Shown in pieces: positions 8,323-17,382 of a stretch of DNA of 64,000 nt. Made by a program: the position numbers and the translations under genes. Positions within the stretch are counted from its first letter, which is position 1; every line of letters starts with the position of its first letter. This DNA comes from Gallionella sp. (GTDB lineage: Bacteria > Pseudomonadota > Gammaproteobacteria > Burkholderiales > Gallionellaceae), in contig JAQTTY010000010.1 in assembly GCA_028710525.1 (NCBI GenBank), positions 1 through 64,000 of the forward strand, read 5' to 3'. The notes under the pieces are model-generated. The model was given only the letters and a program-made list of their open reading frames with translations, did not search any database and was not told where the DNA came from.

Positions 8323-9105
8323 CTACATCTGCGATAGTTTTTGCAACATCTGATCTGAGGTCGTGATCGCTTTGGAGTTGATCTCGTAGGCACGCTGGGT
8401 CTGGATCATGTTCACCATCTCCTCCACTACGTTCACGTTGGAAGTCTCTAGATAGTTTTGATTCAGCGTGCCTGTGCCGTTGGAGCCGGGCACATTGGCA
8501 TTCGGCGTGCCGGAAGAAGCGGTCTCTTGATACAGATTGCCGCCCGCGCTTTGCAAACCAGCCGGATTGATGAAAGTTGAGAGTTGCAGACTGCCCACTT
8601 GTATCGGAGCAGCGACACCCGGCTGAGTCACCGAAACTACGCCGTCACGCCCTATCGTCACACTGCTGACGTTGGCAGGAATAGTGATAGCTGGCTGTAT
8701 TGGATAACCGTTGGAAGTGACCAACTGCCCTTGCGAGTCGCTCTGGAAAGAGCCATCACGGGTATAGCCGGTAGTGCCATCGGGCAACAAGACCTGAAAG
8801 AATCCAGAACCTTGAATCGCGACATCGAGTTGGTTGCCAGTCTGCTGCAGGTTGCCTTGCGTGTGGATACGCTCAGCCGCCACAGGACGCACACCAGTAC
8901 CAATCTGCAAGCCTGATGGTATCTGGGTCTGCTGTGAAGACTGTGCGCCGGGTTGACGTATGGTCTGGTAGAGCAAATCCTCGAACACCGCGCGTGAACG
9001 TTTGAAACCGTTAGTGCTGACGTTAGCCAGATTATTGGCTACCACGTCCATCTGGGTCTGCTGTGCATCCAGACCGGTCTTAGATATCCATAGGGAACGT
9101 ATCAT
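8323..9105 (-). CDS. flgG: Flagellar distal-rod protein
   Basis: FlgG forms the distal rod. It has 260 residues, the family's usual length. The N-terminus [20 protein letters not shown] with [19 protein letters not shown] is the rod signature. The FlgE/F/G central region ([28 protein letters not shown]) follows, and the C-terminal helix [20 protein letters not shown] closes it. It is a paralogue of flgF immediately downstream on the plus-strand map. It lies within the flgB-J run with short spacers, so it is cotranscribed. Confidence 0.96.
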   Translation of the reverse strand: MIRSLWISKTGLDAQQTQMDVVANNLANVSTNGFKRSRAVFEDLLYQTIRQPGAQSSQQTQIPSGLQIGTGVRPVAAERIHTQGNLQQTGNQLDVAIQGSGFFQVLLPDGTTGYTRDGSFQSDSQGQLVTSNGYPIQPAITIPANVSSVTIGRDGVVSVTQPGVAAPIQVGSLQLSTFINPAGLQSAGGNLYQETASSGTPNANVPGSNGTGTLNQNYLETSNVNVVEEMVNMIQTQRAYEINSKAITTSDQMLQKLSQM

Positions 9106-9131
9106 GATCTCAACCTTTCAAAAATTTAGTC

Positions 9132-9875
9132 TTAACCCGCTAACGAGAGTATCGAACCGGACTTTTGCGCGTTGTTATCCGCGCTCTGCAACATCTTCAT
9201 CTGCATATCGAACTTGCGTGCCAGCGTGATCATATTGACCATCTCTTCCACGGTATTTACGTTGCTGCCTTCCACGCTACCGGCCACTAGTTGCACGTTC
9301 GCGTCCGCCGGTGCCACACCGCCACCCTTGATATGGAACAAGGCATCACCGCCGCGCTCCAAGGTTGCTTCGGGTGGATTAACCAACTTCAAACGCCCTA
9401 CGACCGACACCGCCGCTGTCTGTGTGCCACTAGGAACAGTAGAGATGGTGCCGTCCTTGGCGATACTGACTTCCGAGTCGGGTGGCAAGGTGATGGGACC
9501 ACTATCGCCCAGCACATTCAGACCGGAACGAGTCTGTAACACACCATTGGAAGTAACCTGAAAACTACCGTTACGGGTATAAGCCTCTTTGCCATCCAAA
9601 CCTTGTACCGCGATCCATCCCTGTCCTTCTATACCCACATCTAGCGGACGACCGGTCTGCTCTAATCCTGCCGGAGTGAAGTTGGAACCGGGTGTGGAGT
9701 CGACGACAAAAGTACGTGTCGCCAATCCCTCGCCGACCAAAGGTACAGCACGGAAAGTACTGAGTTCGGCACGGAAGCCTGTCGTATTCGCGTTGGCCAA
9801 GTTTTGCGACACAGCGCCCTGCTGTTGCAGTACCTGTGAAGCGCCTGTCATTGCGGTATAGATCAATCTGTCCAT
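9132..9875 (-). CDS. flgF: Flagellar proximal-rod protein
   Basis: FlgF is a proximal-rod subunit. The 247-residue protein starts MDRLIYTAMTGASQVLQQQG with SQNLANANTTGFRAELSTF, and has the central RPLDVGIEGQGWIAVQGLDG and AYTRNGSFQV. It ends with the conserved [20 protein letters not shown] helix. It differs from FlgG by the typical LIYTAMTGA start. It is 26 bases from flgG and 20 from flgE in the same operon. Confidence 0.95.
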   Translation of the reverse strand: MDRLIYTAMTGASQVLQQQGAVSQNLANANTTGFRAELSTFRAVPLVGEGLATRTFVVDSTPGSNFTPAGLEQTGRPLDVGIEGQGWIAVQGLDGKEAYTRNGSFQVTSNGVLQTRSGLNVLGDSGPITLPPDSEVSIAKDGTISTVPSGTQTAAVSVVGRLKLVNPPEATLERGGDALFHIKGGGVAPADANVQLVAGSVEGSNVNTVEEMVNMITLARKFDMQMKMLQSADNNAQKSGSILSLAG

Positions 9876-9895
9876 GACTTACTCCTTAACTAAAG

Positions 9896-11116
9896 CTATC
9901 TCAAGTTGACCAAGGTCTGCATCAACTGATCCTGAGTCTTGATGGTCTGCGCGTTGGCTTGATAGGAACGCTGCGCGGTGATCATATTCACCAATTCAGC
10001 GGTCAGATCGACGTTGGAATCTTCCACAGAGCCGGACTGCAACACGCCCAGACTAGATGAACCGGGCGAGCCCACCAGCGGGATACCGGAGGTGACGCTT
10101 TCTGCCCATTGATTGTTTCCCATAGGCACCAGACCTTGCGCATTACTGAAGTTGGCTAATACAACCTGCCCCATAGGCTTGGTCTGACCATTTGAATAAC
10201 GACCGATGATGATGCCGTCCGCACCGGTGCTAAAACCGCTCAGTTGACCCGTGGCATAACCATCTTGCGTCAGAGAGTTCACGCCGAAGGTGCTGCCAAA
10301 TTGGGAGGTTGTAGCGAAATTGATATTCAGCGTCTGCGCCGCACCGCCACCTGCTGGAGTGAAGGCCGCCGAAGTCGCCACGCCGCCCGCAGGCGTTAAC
10401 AAAGCACCGCTGGTGCTGAAAGTCATGGCGGCCAAAGGGGTGGCAACGGCAGGCACTAAGACGCCATCCACTGCTAGATAGGAGTTCCAAGCATTGGCCG
10501 CGGTCTTTTGGAAATACATGGTGGCGACATGACTACCACCCAAGCTGTCGTATACCGTAGCCGAAGTGGAATTGTTATATGAAGTTGGGTCGAGCGGATT
10601 GAACACCGCCGTCAGAGGCACGGCCGCACGTGAATCCAGATTCAACCCAGCGGTGACATTGACTGTCGCTTGCGGCTGTAAAGATGCGGCGGAGATCTGG
10701 ATAGGACCTGGCGCACCGGTGACGATAGTACCGGCCGCATTGACTGGGTAACCGGTCAATTTCAGACCTTGGTTATTGACCATAAAGCCGTTCTTGTCGA
10801 GTTGGAACTGGCCGTTACGGGTGTAAGAGATCACGCCGTTATTGTCCATGCGATAGAAACCGTTGCCACTGATCGCCACATCCATGGAGTTATTCGTGAC
10901 ACTAAGATTACCTTGCCCAAACTGCTGGGCCACCGCCGCGACCTTAACCCCAGTGCCGATCTGCGCATTGCCTACCAGCGTGGAGGCATAGACATCAGCA
11001 AATTGGGCTTGCGACTGTTTGAAACCTACCGTGTTGGCATTCGCCACGTTGTTACCGATGACGTCCAGATTCTTGGCTGATGCGTTCAAGCCACTTAAAC
11101 CTTGCTGAAAACCCAT
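9896..11116 (-). CDS. flgE: Flagellar hook protein
   Basis: FlgE polymerises into the hook. It has 406 residues, close to the 400-residue enterobacterial type. The N-terminus has GFQQGLSGLNASAKNLDVIG with NNVANANTVGFKQSQAQFAD. A FlgE outer domain with Ala/Thr-rich sequence (about 160-300) is followed by the C-terminal GSVEDSNVDLTAELVNMITA helix. The spacer to flgD (82 bases) is longer than others in the run but holds no obvious promoter or terminator. Confidence 0.96.
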   Translation of the reverse strand: MGFQQGLSGLNASAKNLDVIGNNVANANTVGFKQSQAQFADVYASTLVGNAQIGTGVKVAAVAQQFGQGNLSVTNNSMDVAISGNGFYRMDNNGVISYTRNGQFQLDKNGFMVNNQGLKLTGYPVNAAGTIVTGAPGPIQISAASLQPQATVNVTAGLNLDSRAAVPLTAVFNPLDPTSYNNSTSATVYDSLGGSHVATMYFQKTAANAWNSYLAVDGVLVPAVATPLAAMTFSTSGALLTPAGGVATSAAFTPAGGGAAQTLNINFATTSQFGSTFGVNSLTQDGYATGQLSGFSTGADGIIIGRYSNGQTKPMGQVVLANFSNAQGLVPMGNNQWAESVTSGIPLVGSPGSSSLGVLQSGSVEDSNVDLTAELVNMITAQRSYQANAQTIKTQDQLMQTLVNLR

Positions 11117-11198
11117 GATGCTCTCCTTGATTTTTACCAGTCGAACTTGCTTGCTAGGCTGGCGTTGGTTGATCTATACGGACTCGTTAGCGCTGCAC

Positions 11199-11882
11199 TT
11201 AAAGGATCTGTTTCACTTGCGTCATCGGCACCAAACCATTTGCACCGATGTTTAGGCTTGCGCCCGAACTGGTCTGGGTGACGCCATTGACGATGCCGAA
11301 GGTCAAGGCAGAAGCTGCTACGGCATCACCGCCCTGAGTCGCAGCGACATCGAAGCTATAGCTGCCAGCGGGTACTGCCGCACCGCCACTATTCAATCCA
11401 TCCCACTGCCAACCTTGCACACCCGCATTCATCGCGCCCAAGTCTAGGGTGCGTACTGTTGCGCCCAGTGCATCCTTGATAGTGACTTGCAGATTGTCGA
11501 CTGACTGTGCCAACTCCACGCCGCCCACTGCCGTACCGTTAGCCAAGTTCACCGTATTGCCGGGAGTCAGCACACCGTGTCCTATCATGGTCGCAGCTTG
11601 CATAGACTGTGTGGCAGTCATACTGCTGCTCAGCGCTTGCAAGGTGGCGTTCAATTTATCGATGCCGCTGACGGTACTCAGTTGCGCCATCTGTGATGTG
11701 ACTTGCGCGTTGTCCATAGGATTGAGCGGGTCTTGGTTCCTCATTTGAGTCACCAGCAACGTCAGGAAGCGGTCTTGGGTATTAGCGGCATCCGTCACTG
11801 CCGGATTACCCGCAGAGCTTGAGCTGGCGTTCAATGCGCTATACAAAGCAGCTGCGTTATTCGTGTTGGTCGTCGTGATCAT
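11199..11882 (-). CDS. flgD: Flagellar hook-cap (hook assembly scaffold) protein
   Basis: FlgD caps the hook during growth and is absent from the finished flagellum. The 227-residue protein carries the diagnostic DRFLTLLVTQMRNQDPLNPM followed by DNAQVTSQMAQLSTVSGIDKLN at residues 32-75. A FlgD tudor/Ig-like C-terminal part includes GWQWDGLNSGGAAVPAGSYS. Length is normal. It is 15 bases from flgC and belongs to the same transcript. Confidence 0.95.
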   Translation of the reverse strand: MITTTNTNNAAALYSALNASSSSAGNPAVTDAANTQDRFLTLLVTQMRNQDPLNPMDNAQVTSQMAQLSTVSGIDKLNATLQALSSSMTATQSMQAATMIGHGVLTPGNTVNLANGTAVGGVELAQSVDNLQVTIKDALGATVRTLDLGAMNAGVQGWQWDGLNSGGAAVPAGSYSFDVAATQGGDAVAASALTFGIVNGVTQTSSGASLNIGANGLVPMTQVKQIL

Positions 11883-11897
11883 GGCGATTTCCTTTCA

Positions 11898-12302
11898 TTA
11901 CTGACCGATGGTCAGTGTCTTTAGTAACAGGGTCTTGGAGGTATTCAACACATCCACGTTGTTTTGATAGGCACGCGAGGCAGAGATCATATTCACCATC
12001 TCGTCCACTACATTCACATTGGGCATGGCTACATACCCCTCTTTATTTGCCATCGGATGCTTGGGGTCGTACACCATCTTCATCGGTGAGTTATCTTCCA
12101 CCACCGCATTCACTTTGACACCTTGCACTTCTCCCGCACCCATAGGTGTGGCGCTGAACACTACTTGCTTGGCTTTATAAGGTGTGCCATCGGCACTGGT
12201 GGTGCTGTCGGCATTGGCCAAGTTACTGGCGACGGTATTCAGGCGCTGCGATTGCGCCGTCATTCCGGAACCTGCTACGTTGAAAATATTGAATAGCGAC
12301 AT
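11898..12302 (-). CDS. flgC: Flagellar proximal-rod protein
   Basis: FlgC is a rod subunit. The 134-residue protein shows the rod signature [20 protein letters not shown] followed by [19 protein letters not shown], and the C-terminal [20 protein letters not shown] helix. The length is typical. It follows flgB by 10 bases. Confidence 0.96.
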   Translation of the reverse strand: MSLFNIFNVAGSGMTAQSQRLNTVASNLANADSTTSADGTPYKAKQVVFSATPMGAGEVQGVKVNAVVEDNSPMKMVYDPKHPMANKEGYVAMPNVNVVDEMVNMISASRAYQNNVDVLNTSKTLLLKTLTIGQ

Positions 12303-12312
12303 GGTCTACTCC

Positions 12313-12717
12313 TTAACCTTGTATGGCCTGCATGACGTTTTTAATCTTGTCACTGATGAACTTCACGCTGGCCTCATAGCGCAACGCGTTATCCGCGAAC
12401 TGCGCACGTTCCACATCCATCTCGACGGTATTGCCATCCGCACTGGGCTGTAGTGGGCGACGGTACAGCGCGGGTGCACCCAAGATGGAGTCGCCAGCCG
12501 CACCTTGCAGATGCGCGGATGAGGACTGCGCCATTTCAAGCTTTGCCGTCGAACCCGTCATCGCGCCTTGCAGTGCACTGGCAAAATCTATATCTCTCGC
12601 TTTGTAGTTAGGGGTATCGGCATTGGCGATGTTGGACGCCAGCAGTTCCTGCCGTCCCGCACGCAGACTCAATGCCGTCTGGTGGAATCGAAAAGCTTCG
12701 TCTAGTTTGCTGACCAT
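12313..12717 (-). CDS. flgB: Flagellar proximal-rod protein
   Basis: FlgB is the innermost rod subunit and the first gene of the flgB-J run. The protein has 134 residues from ATG 12717 and contains SLRAGRQELLASNIANADTP followed by NYKARDIDFA. A GTG three bases upstream is possible, but AGGAGG stands 5 bases from the ATG and decides the start. The 133 bases to the divergent flgA must contain the promoters of both operons. No FliA-type or sigma-54-type site with correct spacing was seen there, so this class of genes probably uses the master activator or sigma-70. Confidence 0.95.
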   Translation of the reverse strand: MVSKLDEAFRFHQTALSLRAGRQELLASNIANADTPNYKARDIDFASALQGAMTGSTAKLEMAQSSSAHLQGAAGDSILGAPALYRRPLQPSADGNTVEMDVERAQFADNALRYEASVKFISDKIKNVMQAIQG

Positions 12718-12850
12718 CACAGCCTCCTGTTCTTGCGATACCTAGTTACATGGACTGCATACTACGTCTCTGAAATCCAACGCTATGTACCGAATAAAGC
12801 CATATTTCTGCTTCATTTCGACACGATCTATTTGCTAACTAGGTTGCAAA

Positions 12851-13537
12851 ATGCAGCTCATGAAAAAGTATCTGATCATCTTGATGTTGTGCCTGACGCC
12901 TACGCTGCTTTACGCCAGCGTGCAGAGCCATGACGCGATACGTGCCGAGGTCGGTGCCTTCGTACAGCAACAGACCGAAGGCCAACCGGGCAAGATGAAC
13001 TATCAGGTGGAAGACATAGACCCTAGATTGGTGCTGCAAGCCTGCGACGATCTGCAACCCTTCCTGCCCTCGGGTAGCCGCTTGATCGGCAAGACCTCAG
13101 TGGGGGTGCGCTGCAATAGAGAAAATGGTTGGACCATCTTTGTGCCGGTGCAGATCAAACTCACCCAACAGATCCTGATCAATAGCCGGCAGCTTTCTGC
13201 TGGACATGTGCTCAGTGCCGACGATCTCACCACGCAGAGCCGCGAAATGAGCCATCTGGGCGGATTGATCGATCCCACACAGGTAGTAGGCAAGGTGTTG
13301 CGCTACAGCATCTCGGCAGGACAGATGTTGCGCAGCGAGATGCTGCGTGCGCCCTACAGCGTCAAACAGGGACAGACCGTACAGTTATTGGTACAGGGTG
13401 ACAGTTTCAGCATCCGCAGTTCAGGCGTCGCTATGAACGACGCCAGCGAAGGCCAGTTGGCCAAGGTGAGAAATTATGCGGGCGGCGTGGTGAACGGAGT
13501 CGCACACGGTAACGGCGTGGTCGAAATCGCTCCATAA
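12851..13537 (+). CDS. flgA: P-ring assembly chaperone
   Basis: FlgA is a periplasmic chaperone for P-ring assembly. The 228-residue protein has a signal peptide (MKKYLIILMLCLTPTLLYAS) and a C-terminal SAF/ChapFlgA domain: ILINSRQLSAGHVLSADDLT, QVVGKVLRYSISAGQMLRSE and YSVKQGQTVQLLVQGDSFSI. The last part, EGQLAKVRNYAGGVVNGVAH, is strongly conserved. ATG 12851 has AGG eight bases upstream; ATG 12860 is an alternative. It is divergent from flgB and separate from flgMN, which have their own FliA-type promoter. Confidence 0.95.
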   Translation: MQLMKKYLIILMLCLTPTLLYASVQSHDAIRAEVGAFVQQQTEGQPGKMNYQVEDIDPRLVLQACDDLQPFLPSGSRLIGKTSVGVRCNRENGWTIFVPVQIKLTQQILINSRQLSAGHVLSADDLTTQSREMSHLGGLIDPTQVVGKVLRYSISAGQMLRSEMLRAPYSVKQGQTVQLLVQGDSFSIRSSGVAMNDASEGQLAKVRNYAGGVVNGVAHGNGVVEIAP

Positions 13538-13639
13538 GACATATCTTGTATGCGCTAGATACATACGATATAAAGGCAACGGCAATCAGTATCAAGGTAA
13601 TAGTAACAAGGTGTGTGGCAAGTTTATTTAAATACACCC

Positions 13640-13666
13640 TAAAGTAATCCTTTTTCTTACCGATAT
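13640..13666 (+). promoter_or_regulatory. FliA (sigma-28) promoter for flgM-flgN
   Basis: TAAAGTAA, 11 bases, ACCGATAT matches TAAAGTTT-N11-GCCGATAA at 6 of 8 positions in both elements. The -10 element is about 50 bases before the flgM start. In enteric bacteria flgM is read from both a class-2 and a class-3 promoter. Here the site would give FliA-dependent synthesis of its own anti-sigma factor, apart from flgA. Confidence 0.75.
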
Positions 13667-13715
13667 AGTTGGCAACGTCCTAGAAATCAGGGCTGACCAG
13701 AATGAGAGGAATACC

Positions 13716-14024
13716 GTGAAGATCGACAAACCCAGCAAACCCTTACCTGCCAACAGCATAGGTGAGACCACCTCGCGCCAGAGTGCCGCTAAGAACACAC
13801 CCTCCCCAGCCTCGCCGCCACCAAGTACCAGTGTATCGCTGGGCTCCACAGCCGCGCATCTAAACAGCATGGAGAACAGCATGGCCAGCTCGCCCGTTGT
13901 AGATGCGAACAAGGTCGCCGAGATTAAACTCGCGATCAGTCAGGGTAAGTTCCAGGTCAACTCCGGTGTCGTCGCCGACAAACTGCTCGAATCGGTACGC
14001 GCGCTGATCCAACATCAGGTCTGA
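13716..14024 (+). CDS. flgM: Anti-sigma-28 factor
   Basis: FlgM binds FliA and is exported once the hook is complete. The 102-residue protein starts at a GTG with GAGAGGA upstream. Its first half is Ser/Pro-rich and probably disordered. The C-terminal half has the FliA-binding signature VVDANKVAEIKLAISQGKFQ followed by VNSGVVADKLLESVRALI. The flgN start lies one base after its stop. It is the likely target of the HsbA-like STAS protein at 43442-43747, by analogy with Pseudomonas. Confidence 0.93.
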   Translation: MKIDKPSKPLPANSIGETTSRQSAAKNTPSPASPPPSTSVSLGSTAAHLNSMENSMASSPVVDANKVAEIKLAISQGKFQVNSGVVADKLLESVRALIQHQV

Positions 14025-14025
14025 C

Positions 14026-14496
14026 ATGGTCCCGCATAACGACGTGCAATCGGTACTGCAAGGCGAGCGAGACGCCATGCGCGACTTCGTCGCCTTACTA
14101 GAGCGCGAGCAAAGTGCTCTAGTCGAAAACCATACCGATGCCGTGATGGAGCTTGCCGAACAGAAGTCTGAACACGCTTTACATCTACACGAGTTGGTAG
14201 AAGCCCGCACTGTCCTGTTCAAACAACGTTTCAACGGACTCCCCCCCGCCGCCATCCAACGTGAACTGCAATTGAAGGACCCGCATAGCTGGAACCTCTG
14301 GCTGGAACTGCGCGACTTTGCCGAACGCGCTCAACACCTTAACCAAAGCAGTGGTGAACTGATCCAACTCAAGATGCGCCACAACCAGCAAGCCTTAGCA
14401 GTCCTCAACAACGCGTCCAATCAAGCCAACCTCTACGGCGCCAACGGCCAACCCAGCTTTACCCCTGGCAGCGGCAGACCACTAGGCAGCGCCTAA
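14026..14496 (+). CDS. flgN: Flagellar export chaperone for hook-associated proteins
   Basis: FlgN is the cytoplasmic chaperone of FlgK and FlgL. The 156-residue protein is largely helical. It has an N-terminal helix with LQGERDAMRDFVALLEREQS and a C-terminal helix with LIQLKMRHNQQALAVLNNAS followed by NQANLYGANGQPS. The NQALYGxxGQ ending is typical for the family. It is coupled to flgM by a one-base spacer. Confidence 0.92.
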   Translation: MVPHNDVQSVLQGERDAMRDFVALLEREQSALVENHTDAVMELAEQKSEHALHLHELVEARTVLFKQRFNGLPPAAIQRELQLKDPHSWNLWLELRDFAERAQHLNQSSGELIQLKMRHNQQALAVLNNASNQANLYGANGQPSFTPGSGRPLGSA

Positions 14497-14579
14497 AATT
14501 ATTTCTGTAGCAATCTCATAGGCTTGCACTAGGCCTAGATATTTTTGGCCAACAATAACCCCACTCCTTGTGATTTAAT

Positions 14580-14608
14580 TTGGACAGTATTTGCTCGTCC
14601 GCTAAAAC
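14580..14608 (+). promoter_or_regulatory. Possible sigma-70 promoter for the DUF2846 lipoprotein gene
   Basis: TTGGAC, 17 bases, TAAAAC lies 16 bases ahead of the ATG, which is close for a leadered transcript that still holds AAGGAG. Spacing is ideal, but the -10 hexamer matches in only 4 of 6 positions. Confidence 0.35.
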
Positions 14609-14624
14609 ACATAAGGAGAAAATC

Positions 14625-15065
14625 ATGTTCAAACGTATCCTCTTACTCGCGCTGATGACTCTCAGCCTAGTCGGTTGTGCCTCAGTCCAAATGGCCGACC
14701 CCGCAAAAGATGCACAAGCCAAACAATTCACCGCCAAACCCGATGTAGCCGGTATCTATATCTATAGAAATGAGAGCATGGGTGCAGCTCTAAAGATGGA
14801 CATCGATCTGGATGGCAAGCCGCTAGGACAATCGGCAGCGAAAACCTATTTCTACGCCGAAGTACAACCTGGTAACCATAAGATCACCTCCAAGACCGAG
14901 AACACCGTTGATCTCAGCATAGATGCCGTAGCAGGAAAACTTTATTACGTCTGGCAAGAAGTGAAAATGGGTGTCTGGTCTGCACGAAGCAAACTGCAAC
15001 TGGTCGATGAAGCCACCGGACAAGCGGGTGTCAATGAATGCAAGTTGGCTGCGCCGTTACAGTAA
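14625..15065 (+). CDS. DUF2846-type small lipoprotein
   Basis: The 146-residue protein starts at ATG 14625, with AAGGAG at a good distance. The signal peptide ends in LSLVGCAS, with lipobox LVGC and Cys at residue 18. The mature domain has GIYIYRNESMGAALKMDIDL followed by DGKPLGQSAAKTYFYAEVQP, then GKLYYVWQEVKMG, the pattern of DUF2846 proteins found in many Gram-negative bacteria. It presumably sits in the outer or inner membrane facing the periplasm. Its role is unknown, and it has no clear link to motility despite following flgN. Confidence 0.75.
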   Translation: MFKRILLLALMTLSLVGCASVQMADPAKDAQAKQFTAKPDVAGIYIYRNESMGAALKMDIDLDGKPLGQSAAKTYFYAEVQPGNHKITSKTENTVDLSIDAVAGKLYYVWQEVKMGVWSARSKLQLVDEATGQAGVNECKLAAPLQ

Positions 15066-15298
15066 CTAGTGCCACTGGCCTCTGTTCAATAATAGGCAGG
15101 GGCCCTAAAAAAATAATTAGTTGCCTAAGGAAATCCCTATGGTTGCCAGAGGCACCATCCTATAGAGTTGGTTAAATCGGCGTGAACACCACGAGTTAAA
15201 CAAGCAAAGAAATCGAGCCTGCTCCCATCGATTCGAGTTTTTCGCAACACTACTCTTAGTTACATGCACAAATTTACACATTAAGGATGAAGCTTTAA

Positions 15299-15571
15299 AT
15301 GGGTTCAATTATTCTGCTGTTGGTTGTTATTGTCGCCGTGATTGTTATTTTTGCTGCGTTGAAAGCAAAATCCAAGGATAGCGATGGCAATGGCGAAGAG
15401 ACGTGGCCTTTCTATGCAAAAAAACCGCTATCACAACCCGAGCAAGTCCTCTACTTTCGGCTGATTCAAGCTTTACCCGATCACATCATCCTCGCGCAGG
15501 TTCAACTTTCTCGACTACTCGGAGTAAAGAAAGGTAACAACTTCCAATCTTGGAATAACCAAATCATTTAA
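15299..15571 (+). CDS. DUF2726-type membrane-anchored protein, probably cut short
   Basis: The 90-residue product has one N-terminal membrane segment (ILLLVVIVAVIVIFAAL). It continues into KKPLSQPEQVLYFRLIQALP and HIILAQVQLSRLLGVKKGNN, the start of a DUF2726 domain. In that family the domain continues with an N-x-I...DF strand and an endonuclease-like core. Here a TAA follows FQSWNNQII, and the same frame then reads VDFYNLP before diverging. The gene therefore looks like a remnant interrupted at about two fifths of its normal length. The function of intact members is unknown. Confidence 0.55.
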   Translation: MGSIILLLVVIVAVIVIFAALKAKSKDSDGNGEETWPFYAKKPLSQPEQVLYFRLIQALPDHIILAQVQLSRLLGVKKGNNFQSWNNQII

Positions 15572-15863
15572 GTCGATTTTTACAACTTGCCGATGTTTAC
15601 ACTTGGTTACTCCAGTTCAGGAATCGCAATCGCCGGTCAGAGAATTTTCGACATCGAGCTGTGTTCAATGTTCTGGCTAGAGGTGATGTGAACTTAGCAC
15701 CGTCAAAATACAAAGAGTGGCCAAAATGAAATTACAAACTACGTGCCCGCTAGAATTAGTTCATTCCAGATTTTAATCTCTATAAGGGTATTAGTTGACT
15801 TGAGCTTGTCGGGGGGGCTCGACAAACGAGGATGCTAATGCCACATGTGGCAATAACCCTCCC
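15572..15863. other. Intergenic region downstream of motD and the DUF2726 remnant
   Basis: No convincing gene is present. The first 90 bases hold a possible continuation of the broken DUF2726 frame. At 15806-15825 TTGTCG and CGACAA flank an 8-base G-rich loop, and at 15840-15851 there is a 12-base perfect palindrome (GCCACATGTGGC). Neither is followed by a T-tract on the minus strand, so neither can be called the motD terminator with confidence. Confidence 0.5.
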
Positions 15864-16640
15864 CTACTTCCCTTCCTCAAAAATATTATTAATCACCACA
15901 TGCTCACTCTGTGGCGTGAGGATGGTGATGCTCACGCGACGATTCTTGGCGCGATTCTCGGGCGTGTCGTTGGGGGCTAAGGGTTGATTGGAGGCCATGC
16001 CAACCACTGACAAGCGCATAGCGGGAATGCCCTGATCGATCAACATACGCACTACGCTACTAGCACGCGCTGAAGACAGTTCCCAATTGGATGGATACAT
16101 CGCAGTGTTGATGGGCACGTCGTCGGTGTGCCCTTCTACTTCCAGCGGTTCGCTTTCTTGCTTGAGCACCGCCGCGACCTTGAGCAGCACATCCAAGGCG
16201 GCTGGTTGAAGCGCAGCCTCGCCAGTGTTGAATAATGTGCTGGCGCTGATATCGATGATCACACCACGTTTGGTCTGGTAAACGTTGACCTCACCCTTGT
16301 CTATCATCGGTGACATCACCCCGCGCAAACCGTCTGCGATGCCCTTCATACGCTCTTGTATGCGGCGCTGTTGCTCGCCTAATCTTGCCGTGCGTTTATC
16401 TACCAAGGCTTTAAGCAATTGCTCTTGCTGGTTGGTGATGAGGTTGGGCGAGGACGGGGTATTCTGGTTGGTGAAGGCGCTGCTCAGCGAATCGCTGAAC
16501 ACTTCGTACTTGCTCTCGTTCACCGAGGAGATGGAGTACATGACCACGAAGAAGGCGAACAACAGGGTGATGAAATCGGCATAGGAGATCAGCCATCTAT
16601 CCTGGTTGTCGTGCTCGATGCGTTTTCTGCGGCGTGCCAT
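15864..16640 (-). CDS. motD: Flagellar stator protein MotD (MotB family)
   Basis: MotD is the peptidoglycan-anchored stator subunit that pairs with MotC. From ATG 16640 it has 258 residues. It begins MARRRKRIEHDNQDRWLISY; in ADFITLLFAFFVVMYS the Asp at residue 22 corresponds to the proton-binding Asp of MotB. The OmpA-like peptidoglycan domain (about 140-245) has LEVEGHTDDVPI, NWELSSARASSVVRMLID and ENRAKNRRVSITI. The frame is open upstream into motC, but that start would overlap the stator partner and lacks family support. MotC/MotD is the second stator type described in pseudomonads. Confidence 0.92.
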   Translation of the reverse strand: MARRRKRIEHDNQDRWLISYADFITLLFAFFVVMYSISSVNESKYEVFSDSLSSAFTNQNTPSSPNLITNQQEQLLKALVDKRTARLGEQQRRIQERMKGIADGLRGVMSPMIDKGEVNVYQTKRGVIIDISASTLFNTGEAALQPAALDVLLKVAAVLKQESEPLEVEGHTDDVPINTAMYPSNWELSSARASSVVRMLIDQGIPAMRLSVVGMASNQPLAPNDTPENRAKNRRVSITILTPQSEHVVINNIFEEGK

Positions 16641-16644
16641 GTTG

Positions 16645-17382
16645 TTAGATATAGCCTTGCAGTTTGAGGTTGATGACGCGCGGATTTTCGCCACTCGCAA
16701 TTAAGACCAAGCCATCGACGATCATTTCGTGGATATCAGACTGACGCATGATGATGGACTTAAGTTTGTTTGCGATCGGTAGGAAGAACAGGTTGGCGAA
16801 GGCCACGCCATAGATGGTGGCGACAAAGGCGACAGCGATGCCCGCCCCTAACTTGCTCGGTTCAGCGAGATTCTGCATCACATGCATCAAACCCAACACC
16901 GCGCCGATGATACCTATGGTGGGCGAATAACCGCCCGCCGCTTCCCACACCCGCGCCGATTGCCAGCGCAGTTGTTCCCAGCGGTGTATTTCGACATCCA
17001 TCACATCACGTATCTTGTCGGGGCCATGTCCATCCACCAGCATTTGCAAGCCCTTTCTGAGAAAGGGATCCTGCACATCCTTGATGCGATGTTCCAAGGC
17101 TAACAGTCCGTCGCGGCGTGCGACCAAGCTCCAATCGGTCAACTGTTCAACTAACTGTGCGCCGTTGGTGCGCGGACGCACGAACGCCCAGCCACCCATA
17201 CGCATAGCGGTAAAAAACACCTTGGGGGGAGACTGCACCATCAGCGCGCCCAGCGTGCCGCCGAACACGATGAGGAAGGCTGTGCCTTGGAACAACATGC
17301 CTATGGTGCCACCGTCCAGCACCTGACCAGTCATGATGCCGGCCAGCGCGACGATCAGCCCCAATAAAGTGAGCTTGTCCAT
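16645..17382 (-). CDS. motC: Flagellar stator protein MotC (MotA family)
   Basis: MotC forms the proton channel with MotD and exerts torque on FliG. The protein has 245 residues with four expected membrane helices (KLTLLGLIVALAGIMTGQVL, LFQGTAFLIVFGGTLGALMV, YSPTIGIIGAVLGLMHVMQN and VAFVATIYGVAFANLFFLPI). A cytoplasmic loop between helices 2 and 3 contains RKGLQMLVDGHGPDKIRDVM. The ATG overlaps the fliA stop codon (TGATG), indicating coupling. MotD follows 4 bases after the stop. If a second motAB pair exists, it lies outside this window. Confidence 0.92.
   Translation of the reverse strand: MDKLTLLGLIVALAGIMTGQVLDGGTIGMLFQGTAFLIVFGGTLGALMVQSPPKVFFTAMRMGGWAFVRPRTNGAQLVEQLTDWSLVARRDGLLALEHRIKDVQDPFLRKGLQMLVDGHGPDKIRDVMDVEIHRWEQLRWQSARVWEAAGGYSPTIGIIGAVLGLMHVMQNLAEPSKLGAGIAVAFVATIYGVAFANLFFLPIANKLKSIIMRQSDIHEMIVDGLVLIASGENPRVINLKLQGYI

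Noticed and set aside
15083..15115. Terminator after the DUF2846 gene
   Set aside because: A GGCCTCTG/CAGGGGCC stem is present, but it is followed by A residues on the plus strand, not T.
15299..15700. Intact DUF2726 gene by reading through the stop
   Set aside because: Read-through gives a few matching residues (VDF) and then unrelated text, so a remnant is more likely than recoding.
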